Shown here: in pieces, positions 26,260 to 33,802 of the stretch
How positions within the stretch are numbered: the stretch's first letter is position 1
Layout: each line of letters starts with the position of its first letter
DNA from: Lachnospiraceae bacterium AM48-27BH
Lineage (GTDB): Bacteria > Bacillota > Clostridia > Lachnospirales > Lachnospiraceae
Assembly (NCBI GenBank): GCA_003478355.1
Contig: QUFC01000041.1
Span: forward strand, 1 to 40,402
Direction of reading: 5' to 3'
DNA: 40,402 nt
Made by a program: the position numbers and the translations under genes
Notes under the pieces: generated by a model
Database searches by the model: none
Told to the model about the DNA's origin: nothing
The model's input: the letters and a program-made list of their open reading frames with translations, nothing else

Positions 26260-27410
26260 ATAAGTTTGATTTTGAGACCATTGCGGATTCCATTGATTAT
26301 GGGTTCGGAACGGATTTTTCCATGGAACACACCATGATGGCAGGGGCGCAGCTTCATGTAAAGACTGCTCCGTCTGTGATCCGGGCATTAAAAGGCTTAT
26401 CAGAGGCGGGGCTGTTTGGCTGGACTCCGTCAGATGAGAAAAAATATATAGACGCAACCGTAAACTGGATGAAAACAGTGCGGGAATGGAATGTACGCAA
26501 AGACTGGATCGTGCCATCCTATGGTATTTTACAGGCCATGTGCACTTCTATTCGTGCATTTACCGATCCGGGAGATGGCATCATCATCCAGCCGCCGGTG
26601 TATTTATTATATGCCAGAGCCATTGACCGCTGCGGACGTAATCTGGTGAATAATCCATTGGTATACAGGGGCGATCACTGGGAAATGGATTTTGTGGATC
26701 TGGAAGAGAAAATGAGCAGATCGGAAAATAAGCTGATGCTGTTATGCAACCCACATAACCCAACGATGGATGTGTGGGAAAAGAAGGATCTGGAGCGGGT
26801 GGCCCGTCTGGCAGCCAAATACCACGTGCTGGTGGTCGTGGATGAGATCTACGCCGAGCATGTGTGGGAAGAGGGGCTGATGGTTCCTTATGGAGCTCTT
26901 TCTGATGCGGAGCACAACTGCATTGTCTGCACCAGCCTTGGAAAGTCTTTCAACTTTACCGGTACCAGCCATGCCAACATCATTATCCCGGATGACGCCA
27001 TCCGAGGCGCCTATATCACCCAGCGCAACAGCGATCACTATGGTAGCTTAAGTCCATTTATGAGAGCGGCTCTTCTGGGCGGATATACCAAGGAGGGCAA
27101 AGAGTGGATCGATGCCCTGATGGAATTTTCCGGGGAAAATGAGAAGATTGTTCGAGATTTCTTTGCGGAGAATTTTCCGAAGGTCCATTTCTGCCGCCAC
27201 CGCGCAGGTACCTTACTGTGGGCGGATTTCCGGGAAATGGGAACCGAAGAAGAGGTCTACGCCTGGTTCCAGAAAGCAGGGGTAGAGCCGGATCTGGGAA
27301 GCAAGTACGGAGAAGAAGGAAGAGGTTTTCTGCGGCTTCAGATCGGTATGCCAAAGCGGGAACTAAATTATGCTTTAGAAAGAATAAAAAAGGTTACTGT
27401 ACACGGGTAG
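26256..27410 (+). CDS. PLP-dependent enzyme, MalY/PatB (C-S lyase or aminotransferase) type
   Basis: A 384-residue fold-type I PLP enzyme. Seen: FGWTPSDEKKY, the YGILQAMCTSIRAFTDPGD cofactor region, LLCNPHNP (the MalY/PatB signature), the VVVDEIYAEHVW aspartate region and the Schiff-base lysine in TSLGKSFNFTG (about Lys230). The C-terminal RLQIGMPK arginine would bind the substrate carboxylate. Relatives cleave cystathionine or cysteine conjugates, or transaminate. The residues after NP (TMDVW instead of the common VGRVW) are unusual. It ends the operon; amino acids released by the deacylase are its likely substrates, which is inference. Confidence 0.85.
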   Translation: MNKFDFETIADSIDYGFGTDFSMEHTMMAGAQLHVKTAPSVIRALKGLSEAGLFGWTPSDEKKYIDATVNWMKTVREWNVRKDWIVPSYGILQAMCTSIRAFTDPGDGIIIQPPVYLLYARAIDRCGRNLVNNPLVYRGDHWEMDFVDLEEKMSRSENKLMLLCNPHNPTMDVWEKKDLERVARLAAKYHVLVVVDEIYAEHVWEEGLMVPYGALSDAEHNCIVCTSLGKSFNFTGTSHANIIIPDDAIRGAYITQRNSDHYGSLSPFMRAALLGGYTKEGKEWIDALMEFSGENEKIVRDFFAENFPKVHFCRHRAGTLLWADFREMGTEEEVYAWFQKAGVEPDLGSKYGEEGRGFLRLQIGMPKRELNYALERIKKVTVHG

Positions 27411-27526
27411 GCATTTTCTGAACTGAAAATGCCGTATGACACAGTGGTGGTAACAGATTTTGCCGATTTAGAATGCGAAGCATCGGCAAAATCCGTTGCT
27501 GTTTACGCAATGCGTGAACAGCAACT
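27410..27526. repeat. Cluster of three palindromes after the peptide catabolism operon
   Basis: Three stem-loops in a row: GGCATTTTC/GAAAATGCC (27410-27433), ATTTTGCCGAT/ATCGGCAAAAT (27458-27492) and GTTGCTGTT/AACAGCAAC (27496-27526). The first is repeated at 2918-2941 and the third resembles 2792-2811. They may jointly end transcription, but none has a good T-run. This is a second repeat family, distinct from R1/R2. Confidence 0.6.
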
Positions 27527-27555
27527 AAAAAAGGCTTATGTGAAGGAATAAATAG

Positions 27556-27584
27556 TTTCACAAGATGAAAAAAGATGGTATAAT
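27556..27584 (+). promoter_or_regulatory. Promoter of the TIM-barrel isomerase gene, set within an inverted repeat
   Basis: TTTCAC (27556-27561), 17 bp, TATAAT (27579-27584). The -10 overlaps the end of AAAAAGATGGTA (27569-27580), whose complement TACCATCTTTTT lies at 27605-27616. Confidence 0.62.
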
Positions 27585-27616
27585 GACGATAGTTTGTGTC
27601 AGAGTACCATCTTTTT

Positions 27617-27713
27617 CCGTATAACAGGAAATTTCATTGGAATGATCTGTTATACGAAAAAAAGCGCTTCGTGGGAATCATGTGCTAAGTCTCACGGACA
27701 TTCGACTTGAAAG
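27617..27713. repeat. Intergenic modular hairpin repeat, short diverged copy
   Basis: Combines an R1-type first hairpin (CGTATAACAG at 27618-27627 with CTGTTATACG at 27647-27656, then an A-run) with a shortened core (GCGCTTCGTGGGAATCATGTGC-like) and the R2-type tail AAGTCTCACGGAC...GACTTGAA. Its tail runs straight into the isomerase ribosome site (GAAAGGAG). Confidence 0.65.
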
Positions 27714-27723
27714 GAGAAAAATC

Positions 27724-28584
27724 ATGAATTATGGTATGAGATGCCATGATATCTGTCCAAAAACAGATATTGATACGTTATTTGACACGGTGGCAGCGAA
27801 TCACGTAGACCAGATCCAGCTGGCCATGGGCAAGTCTATTGCTGGCTACAGCTTTGATTATGGGCATTATTCCCCGGGTTTTGCCAGAATGATCAAGAAG
27901 AAACTGGATGAGAGAAACATCCACGTAGCGGTTTTAGGCTGTTACATCAATCCGGTGAATCCAGATGAGAAAGAACGCCAGAAAGCGGTCCAGAAGTTTA
28001 TTGAGCATCTGAAATACGCCAAGGTGATCGGGGCTGATATGGTGGGGACGGAAACAGGCCGTTATGACGCGGATTTCAAAGTAGTTCCTTATACTTATAC
28101 AGAAGGCTGCTATCAGCTGTTGTTAAAGAGTATGCGGGAAATTGTCTCTGCAGCGGAAAAATTAGGCGTGACTGTGGGAATCGAGGCAGTTCATGACCAT
28201 ACCCTGTATTGTCCGGAGATTATGAGACGGTTCTTAGAAGATATCGACTCACCGAATGTAGAAGCCATCTTAGACCCGGTGAACCTGATCAGTGCGGACA
28301 ACTATCTGGATCAGGACGAAGTGATCAATAAGGCTTTCCGTCTTTACGGAGATCGGATCAGTGCCATCCATGTGAAGGATTTTGTGATGAAGGATGGTCA
28401 GCCGGAGTTTGCGTATGTAGGCGATGGACTGCTTCATTATGAAACGCTGATGTGGAATCTGAAGAAAGACAAGCCATACATCGCAATGCTTCTGGAAAAT
28501 TCCACTCCGGAGCGGTATCATAAGGATGTGGAGTATCTGCAGAAGATTTATCTCAGTCTAGAAGACTCCCACCTCTTTAGGTGA
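27724..28584 (+). CDS. Sugar phosphate isomerase/epimerase-like TIM barrel protein
   Basis: A 286-residue protein of the AP_endonuc_2 / xylose-isomerase-like TIM barrel superfamily. Divalent-metal ligands are suggested by VGIEAVHDH (Glu, His), ILDPVNLIS (Asp), AIHVKDF (His, Asp) and AMLLENS (Glu). The substrate is not predictable: relatives isomerise or epimerise sugars, inositols and hydroxypyruvate. I chose ATG 27724 (AAAGGAG before it) over an in-frame ATG at 27682 that lies inside the repeat. The last ten or so codons (from LSLEDSHLFR) are encoded by the R2 repeat that begins at 28551, so the natural C-terminus has been replaced or extended. It appears monocistronic. Confidence 0.82.
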   Translation: MNYGMRCHDICPKTDIDTLFDTVAANHVDQIQLAMGKSIAGYSFDYGHYSPGFARMIKKKLDERNIHVAVLGCYINPVNPDEKERQKAVQKFIEHLKYAKVIGADMVGTETGRYDADFKVVPYTYTEGCYQLLLKSMREIVSAAEKLGVTVGIEAVHDHTLYCPEIMRRFLEDIDSPNVEAILDPVNLISADNYLDQDEVINKAFRLYGDRISAIHVKDFVMKDGQPEFAYVGDGLLHYETLMWNLKKDKPYIAMLLENSTPERYHKDVEYLQKIYLSLEDSHLFR

Positions 28585-28728
28585 TGAGTAATAGCAAATT
28601 TGTCTCAGTGGGAGGTGGGTCTCTGACTGAGATAAACGCTCCGCGAGGATGCGCAGTGATTCTGAGAGGAATATGTCAGCTTCGCTGACCAGAATCACGC
28701 GCCAAGTCTCACGGACGTTCGACTTGAA
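28551..28728. repeat. Intergenic modular hairpin repeat, copy D (class R2)
   Basis: About 178 bp, closely matching the reverse complement of 38411-38590. It starts TCTCAGTC-AGAAGACTCCCACC, carries the shared core CGCTCCGCGAGGATGCGCA, a middle stem GTGATTCTG/CAGAATCAC around GTCAGC-TTC-GCTGAC, and the tail AAGTC...GACTTGAA. It overlaps the 3' end of the upstream gene and ends about 38 bp before the malic enzyme. Confidence 0.85.
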
Positions 28729-28766
28729 GATGCAGTATAAAGATAGAAAATCAGGAGGATATAAGC

Positions 28767-29939
28767 ATGACATTAAAAGAAGAAGCACTGGCAAAACATT
28801 ATGAGTGGAAGGGTAAGATCGAGGTCATTTCCAGAACCCCGATCAAGAACCGGGAACAGCTGTCTCTGGCATATACCCCAGGTGTTGCAGAGCCATGTCT
28901 GGAGATCGCAAAAGATCCAATGAAGGTTTATGAATTGACCAGACGGCAGAATCTGGTGGCAGTGATCACGGATGGAACTGCAGTGTTAGGTCTTGGAGAT
29001 ATCGGTCCAGAAGCAGCAATGCCGGTTATGGAAGGTAAATGTGCTCTGTTTAAAGAGTTTGCAGGCGTTGACGCATTCCCGATCTGTATTGATTCCAAAG
29101 ATCCGAAGGTGATCATTGATACCATCGCATTGATCTCCAAGAGCTTTGGCGGCATCAACCTGGAGGATATCTCCGCTCCGAGATGCTTTGAGATCGAGGC
29201 AGAGTTAAAGAAACGCTGTGATATTCCGGTATTTCATGATGACCAGCACGGAACTGCGATCGTTGTTTCTGCTGCATTATTAAATGCCATCAAGGTAGTC
29301 GGCAAAGAGATGGGAACCCTGGAAATTGTGATCAATGGCGCAGGCGCTGCAGGTATTTCTATCGCCAAGATGCTGATCCAGTTAGGCTTTGGCAATGTGA
29401 TCCTGTGCGATATCAAAGGCGCGATCTATGAGGGAGCTGACTGGTTAAATCCGGCACAGGCAGAGATGGCGAAGGTTACCAATAAAGATAAGAAACAGGG
29501 TACTCTGGCAGATGTGATGAAGGGCGCAGATGTATTTATCGGCGTTTCCAGACCGAACCTGGTATCCCAGGATATGGTCCGTTCCATGAATCAGGGTGCG
29601 ATCGTGTTCCCAATGGCAAATCCGACTCCGGAGATCATGCCGGATGAGGCTCTGGCAGCAGGTGCAGCAGTGGTAGGAACCGGACGTTCCGATTTCCCGA
29701 ACCAGATCAATAACGTGCTGGCTTTCCCGGGTATTTTCAAGGGTGCGCTGGCTGTTATGGCGACAGACATTACAGAGTCCATGAAGATGGCAGCAGCAAA
29801 AGCCATCGCAAGCGTGGTAAAACCAGAGCAGTTAACTGCCCAGTACATTCTGCCGCAGGCATTTGATCCAGAGGTTGTACAGGCAGTGGCTGATGCAGTG
29901 GCAGAGGACGCGAAAGCTCACGGACTGAACCGTCTGTAA
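28767..29939 (+). CDS. NAD-dependent malic enzyme (oxaloacetate-decarboxylating)
   Basis: A 390-residue cytoplasmic enzyme converting malate to pyruvate and CO2 with NAD(P). Seen: the N-terminal Tyr region LSLAYTPGVAEPC, GTAVLGLGDIGPEAAMPVMEGK, the Lys-containing FPICIDSKDPKVI, HDDQHGTAIV metal site, and the Rossmann loop INGAGAAGISIAKML. This short form (about 390-410 residues) is the usual bacterial MaeB/YtsJ core without the phosphotransacetylase extension. AGGAGG precedes the ATG. No terminator is obvious after it. Confidence 0.93.
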   Translation: MTLKEEALAKHYEWKGKIEVISRTPIKNREQLSLAYTPGVAEPCLEIAKDPMKVYELTRRQNLVAVITDGTAVLGLGDIGPEAAMPVMEGKCALFKEFAGVDAFPICIDSKDPKVIIDTIALISKSFGGINLEDISAPRCFEIEAELKKRCDIPVFHDDQHGTAIVVSAALLNAIKVVGKEMGTLEIVINGAGAAGISIAKMLIQLGFGNVILCDIKGAIYEGADWLNPAQAEMAKVTNKDKKQGTLADVMKGADVFIGVSRPNLVSQDMVRSMNQGAIVFPMANPTPEIMPDEALAAGAAVVGTGRSDFPNQINNVLAFPGIFKGALAVMATDITESMKMAAAKAIASVVKPEQLTAQYILPQAFDPEVVQAVADAVAEDAKAHGLNRL

Positions 29940-30013
29940 TGACAGAAAAAGTAACTGTCCAGCAGATCTGTGCACTGGAGCATTATGAGAAATAATAGTT
30001 AAGGAAGAATTGA

Positions 30014-31057
30014 ATGGAAGAAAAGAAGTTCCGAAATAAAGTAGGGTGGTTCCAGTTTCTATGCTGTGCCATGGTGATCTGGAGCCACGCTGGAAATGCT
30101 GAGTTATTTTTAGGCAAAGCCGGGAAGAACCACTGGCTGTCACGCCTGGAGTACGTCCATTTTCCGGCAGTGATGGGAGTCAGTATCCCCTGCTTTTTCA
30201 TGATTTCGGGCTATCTTTTCTTCCGTTTTTTTGCCTTTGACCAGTTAACAGAAAAATGGAAACGGCGGGTGCAGACACTTCTGATCCCATATCTGTGCTG
30301 GAACCTGCTTTACTATGTGGGATATCTGGCTGGAAGCCGGATTCCGGCAGTAGCGGATATCGTTAACCGGCCAGACCTTCAGTTTTCTTTAAAGGAAATG
30401 CTGGAAGCGCTGTTTTTCTATGATTATAATCCGGTCTTCTGGTTTATGTACCAGCTGATCCTGCTGGTGGCGCTGGCTCCGGTGATCTTCCGGTGCATGA
30501 GAAGTGTACGGGGCGGTGTGGGATTTCTATTCCTGGTGATGGCAGGTATCTTTTTTCATTTGTCATTTCCGAGGCTTGGTGCAGCTTCCTCCTTGAATCT
30601 GGATGCCCTGTTTTATTATGGACTGGGAGCTTTTGGTGCCCTTCACGGCAGAACCTGCATCGAGGGCGCGTGGACGAAACGTCGGTGCCTCATTGGTGTG
30701 ATCCTTGTATGGGCCGGTATCCGCGCCGGTGTTCCCTATCATACCAGGGCTTTTATTCCTGGGATCATCGTGGAATATTCCATGGCAGTGTCCGGCTTAT
30801 GGCTTTTGGTCAATGAAAACTGGCTTCCAATAGAAAGACCGTGGATGAGGCAGACATTTTTCGTCTATGCCCTGCATTTTATTCCGGTGCGTTTCTTGAA
30901 TAAAGTGGCAGCTATGATTTTTTATGGAAATCAGTGGATGGCAGCAACTCTCTATGTGCTGATGCCGGTGATGGCCATGGGGATTTGTTATGTGGCAGCC
31001 TGGATCCTGCACCGGATCACTCCCAAGGTGTGGAGATGGCTGTCCGGCGGCAGATGA
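30014..31057 (+). CDS. Membrane acyltransferase, acyltransferase-3 family
   Basis: A 347-residue polytopic membrane protein with about ten helices. The early histidine motif VIWSHAGNAE (helix 1) and the SIPCFFMISGYLFF segment are typical of acyltransferase-3 (OafA/WecH/NolL-like) proteins, which transfer acetyl or succinyl groups to sugars or lipids at the cell surface. No partner glycosyltransferase or SGNH domain is seen, so the acceptor is unknown. It starts 74 bp after malic enzyme with AAGGAAG and is convergent with the SpoVAF-like gene. Confidence 0.83.
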   Translation: MEEKKFRNKVGWFQFLCCAMVIWSHAGNAELFLGKAGKNHWLSRLEYVHFPAVMGVSIPCFFMISGYLFFRFFAFDQLTEKWKRRVQTLLIPYLCWNLLYYVGYLAGSRIPAVADIVNRPDLQFSLKEMLEALFFYDYNPVFWFMYQLILLVALAPVIFRCMRSVRGGVGFLFLVMAGIFFHLSFPRLGAASSLNLDALFYYGLGAFGALHGRTCIEGAWTKRRCLIGVILVWAGIRAGVPYHTRAFIPGIIVEYSMAVSGLWLLVNENWLPIERPWMRQTFFVYALHFIPVRFLNKVAAMIFYGNQWMAATLYVLMPVMAMGICYVAAWILHRITPKVWRWLSGGR

Positions 31058-31088
31058 GAAAGAAGACCTCCAAGCAGGTCACAAACGG

Positions 31089-32498
31089 TTACTTCCGGGT
31101 ATGGGGCAGACGCCCGCGGAAGAACCGTTTTTTTAATTCTGACCAGTGGAACGGGATCAGCGGATAGATATAGCTTTTTCCGGCGATGGTCTTATTGAAC
31201 ACAATGGCGCAGGCAGAGAAGATGATTCCGGCAATGTAACCCCAGATATTAAAAATGGCGGTCAGAAGCAGAAGAAGCAGTCTCATGAATTTCAGGGCGT
31301 AGCCCAGCTCAAAACTGGCCTGGGAGTAGTTAGCCACGGTGACGAAGGCCATGTATAACATGGTTTCTGAGTTGAACCAGCCAGATTTTACCGAGTATTC
31401 GCCCAGAACGATACCGGCAATGACGCTCAAAGGGGTAGTCAGCATACTTGGGGTGTTGATGGCCGCCAGCCGCAGACCGTCAATGGCGAATTCCAGGATA
31501 AAAAGCTGGAATACCAGAGGGACATGAGGAGCCTCTGACAGCTTCAGAAATTCCAGCCAGGGCGGCAGAAGGTGGGGATTCTGCATCAGCATCAGCCAGG
31601 TAGGAGTCAAAAGCAGCGTCAGGATGGAGATCACCATGCGGGACAGCCGAAGATAAGTTCCTGTCACCGGAGGAAAATAATAATCGTCTGCTTCTTCAAT
31701 GATATCAAACACAGAAGAAGGCAGAATCATGGCAGCAGGAGAATTGTCCACCAGAATGATGATATTTCCCTCCAGAATGGATGCCGCGGCGGTATCAGGC
31801 CGCTCAGAAAACTTGAATTTCGGGAATGGATTGTACCACTTGTGGGGATAGAGACATTCCGCCAGACTTTCCTGATTCATGGTCAGGGCGTCCACATGGA
31901 TGCTGTTCATCCGTTTCTTGATCTGCGTTAACATCTGCTCATCTACCCGTCCTTTCATGTAGCAGATGGCGATGTCCGTATGGGAACTTTCCCCCATGGT
32001 CATGATTTCCATGGTCAGTTTTGGATCACGGATCCTCCGGCGGATCAGTGCGGTATTGAAGATCAGGGTCTCTACGAAGCCGTCTCTGGAACCCCGCATG
32101 ACCTTGTCTTTTTCTGGTTCTGATACACCTCTGGCCGGATAGGTGCGGCAGTCGATGGCCAGACAGCGGTCATACCCATCAATGAAGACACAGGTGATCC
32201 CGCTCAACAGCAGGGTGATGACAGAATCCTCCGTGTCCAGCAGGTCTACTTCGCCATAAGGCACGTACTGTTTGGAAAATTCGTGAACATCCGACGGCAT
32301 GGACTCCGGTTTGATGGAAGACCAGGCTTGAAGGATCTTTAGCAAAACCTCGTCTTTGGTAAACCCGTCCACAAAATACAGGCAGGCATCCCTTCCTCCG
32401 ACCCTGGCTGTGCGGTAGACCACATCAAAATTCGTCCCCACATCCAACAAGGAATGCAAATGAGAAATATTATCAGATAATACGGAAGAAAACTGCAT
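31089..32498 (-). CDS. Spore germination protein, SpoVAF/GerA-A type
   Basis: A 469-residue GerA-family membrane protein of the spore inner membrane. The N-terminal soluble domain begins NISHLHSLLDVGTNFDVVYR and has LYFVDGFTKDEVLLKILQ, closest to SpoVAF. The middle motif FVETLIFNTALIRRRIRDP is the family hallmark, and four to five C-terminal helices follow. I chose ATG 32498 (AAAGGAGG before it) over 32537. It stands alone without spoVA or gerB/gerC genes, so a stand-alone germination role or an orphan SpoVAF is inferred. It shows that the organism is a sporeformer. Confidence 0.88.
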   Translation of the reverse strand: MQFSSVLSDNISHLHSLLDVGTNFDVVYRTARVGGRDACLYFVDGFTKDEVLLKILQAWSSIKPESMPSDVHEFSKQYVPYGEVDLLDTEDSVITLLLSGITCVFIDGYDRCLAIDCRTYPARGVSEPEKDKVMRGSRDGFVETLIFNTALIRRRIRDPKLTMEIMTMGESSHTDIAICYMKGRVDEQMLTQIKKRMNSIHVDALTMNQESLAECLYPHKWYNPFPKFKFSERPDTAAASILEGNIIILVDNSPAAMILPSSVFDIIEEADDYYFPPVTGTYLRLSRMVISILTLLLTPTWLMLMQNPHLLPPWLEFLKLSEAPHVPLVFQLFILEFAIDGLRLAAINTPSMLTTPLSVIAGIVLGEYSVKSGWFNSETMLYMAFVTVANYSQASFELGYALKFMRLLLLLLTAIFNIWGYIAGIIFSACAIVFNKTIAGKSYIYPLIPFHWSELKKRFFRGRLPHTRK

Positions 32499-32567
32499 AG
32501 TGCCTCCTTTTGACTGGAATGTACGCAATCGTAGCATTTATAGATGTCATAGAAGGAGTATTTACAG

Positions 32568-32602
32568 AAAATAGCAGGTTTATGTATGGAAAAATAGCAG
32601 GT
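32568..32602. repeat. Paired 12-bp direct repeats upstream of the SpoVAF-like gene
   Basis: AAAATAGCAGGT occurs at 32568-32579 and 32591-32602, a 23-bp period (about two helical turns), 70-105 bp before the gene. Such spacing suits cooperative binding of a regulator. No sporulation sigma factor promoter could be assigned confidently. Confidence 0.55.
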
Positions 32603-32673
32603 AAAATTGACGTAAAAATACATAAATCGACTTTGAAAAGAAATGGAATTGTGCAAAATGACAGTGACAATGG

Positions 32674-32702
32674 TTGACAGGCGGGAAAATTAATGGTACT
32701 AT
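32674..32702 (+). promoter_or_regulatory. Consensus promoter of a second candidate ncRNA
   Basis: TTGACA (32674-32679), exactly 17 bp, TACTAT (32697-32702). A transcript starting near 32709 would meet a strong terminator 135 nt later without a meaningful ORF. Confidence 0.68.
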
Positions 32703-32708
32703 TAATAT

Positions 32709-32843
32709 TGTGAGAAGCACAAAGGGGTGCCTTACATGTAATCTTTTGGCATGGGGATGCCAGAATCTTACAACATATAATGTGACGGTGATAATCGTGA
32801 CGTGGAAGCTGCTTTCTGTGGGGGAAAGGCAGCTTCCTTTTTT
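32709..32843 (+). ncRNA. Candidate structured RNA before a decayed AAA/HNH locus
   Basis: About 135 nt between a consensus promoter and a terminator. Local structure includes GGCAT-GGGG-ATGCC and the palindrome TTACATGTAA, then the 13-bp terminal stem. I see no known riboswitch signature. The AAA-HNH pair downstream is of the kind used as an effector by some retrons, so a relic of a retron msr-msd is one reading; a free sRNA or leader is equally possible. Confidence 0.42.
32804..32843 (+). terminator. Strong Rho-independent terminator
   Basis: GGAAGCTGC (32804-32812) pairs with GCAGCTTCC (32829-32837). It is extended inward by TTTC/GAAA with one bulge and followed by T6. Confidence 0.85.
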
Positions 32844-32850
32844 GTATGAT

Positions 32851-33249
32851 AGGAATGTCGGAATTCTGAAAAAGTTATTTCCTAAGATCCAGTTTATTTG
32901 CGCAGCCCATTCGCCATTTATCATTCAGTCGCTGAAGGAAGGAGAACTCATTACATTAGACCATCCGTTGGAAAGCGATTACTCTGGAGAGGGAATCGAG
33001 GATATTGCAGAAGATGTGATGGGTGTAGAGATGCCTCAGTACAGTGAGAAAAAACGGAAAATGTATGAGGCTGCAGAGCAGTATTACAGTGCAATTAAGC
33101 AGGGAAAGACACAGGAAGATATTGAACGATTGGGAGAACAGCTCCATCGTTTAGAAGCAGAATACAGTGATAATCCAGCATACCTGGCCTTAATTCGACA
33201 GGAATATATCGAAAAGAAGTGGAAAGTGAAAGATGCGTCCAGTAAATAA
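32851..33249 (+). pseudogene. C-terminal fragment of an AAA ATPase (PtuA/retron-effector type)
   Basis: Only about 130 C-terminal residues remain of a normally 500-residue or longer SMC-like AAA ATPase. The fragment opens RNVGILKKLFPKIQF, has the switch-histidine stretch AAHSPFIIQSLKEGELI, then EGIEDIAEDVMGVEMP and a helical tail. The Walker A and B motifs are absent. The open frame continues upstream to 32674, but that part overlaps the promoter, RNA and terminator and shows no family similarity, so I leave it out. It overlaps the start of a broken HNH gene, as in intact AAA-HNH defence pairs. Almost certainly non-functional. Confidence 0.68.
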
Positions 33250-33623
33250 AGGAAAAATTAAAACAGATAGACCAGACAGGAGTATATCTGCAAAAGGTGA
33301 AAAATCTGTATGAATTAGTTAAATTAGATCCGACACTAAAAGATAATCGAGATGATAAACGCATGCGGAAGAAAAATGAGGTCTATAATCTAGCGAAAAT
33401 GAAATTAGATTCATGGATTAAGATGACTCTGATCTCTGAAGATGCGGAGATAGAGATGAAGCAGGCCATTCTTGATCTGGTGCGCAGTTATGGTTTTATT
33501 TCTGTATGGATGTATGTATTTGAAGATGAGCCGGAGATTTTGAGGCAGTTAGTGAAATGTTTTCCTGGTACTAAGGAAGAATATTTTGATGAGAATGGAA
33601 GAGTAAAAGATGTGATAAAATGA
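33233..33623 (+). pseudogene. Broken HNH-family (PtuB-like) nuclease gene
   Basis: An ATG at 33233, inside the AAA fragment's end, gives MRPVNKGK, the usual start of these HNH partners, but the frame stops after 27 codons. A second frame, open from 33246 to 33623, matches what I know of the family's C-terminal part: LKDNRDDKRMRKKNEVYNLA, then LVRSYGFISVWMYVFEDEPE and FPGTKEEYFDENGRV. The CxxC/HNH nuclease core between them is missing. I infer an internal deletion with frame change. This remnant and the AAA fragment mark a decayed antiphage module. Confidence 0.6.
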
Positions 33624-33625
33624 GT

Positions 33626-33661
33626 AGAGGGCTTTTGGACATCATGTCCAGAGGCTCTTTT
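33626..33661 (+). terminator. Terminator after the AAA/HNH remnant
   Basis: AGAGGGCTTTTGGAC (33626-33640) pairs imperfectly with GTCCAGAGGCTCT (33645-33657), followed by T-rich sequence. It is similar in design to the terminator at 37315. Confidence 0.72.
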
Positions 33662-33692
33662 CTTTTACACAAAAAAATGACAAGACAATATC

Positions 33693-33705
33693 AGTAATAA
33701 TTACT
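33693..33705. promoter_or_regulatory. Palindrome upstream of the ldh promoter
   Basis: AGTAAT-A-ATTACT is a perfect palindrome ending 4 bp before the ldh -35. It is a candidate regulator site. It does not match the Rex consensus (TTGTTAA-n4-TTAACAA). Confidence 0.4.
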
Positions 33706-33709
33706 AATA

Positions 33710-33738
33710 TTGACAATCAAAATAAAATCTATTATAAT
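33710..33738 (+). promoter_or_regulatory. Perfect-consensus sigma-A promoter of ldh
   Basis: TTGACA (33710-33715), exactly 17 bp, TATAAT (33733-33738), matching consensus at all 12 positions. The roughly 55-nt leader is almost free of G up to the AAGGAGG ribosome site, so it should be unstructured and well translated. Confidence 0.88.
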
Positions 33739-33802
33739 CCAACCATACCAACCATTAAATACCAAATAACACAATAAACCCCAACCAAGGAGGATACCCC
33801 AT

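Noticed and set aside
32674..32850. Upstream part of the open frame that ends in the AAA fragment
   Set aside because: It overlaps a promoter and a strong terminator and its translation has no family-like pattern; only 32851 onward resembles the ATPase.
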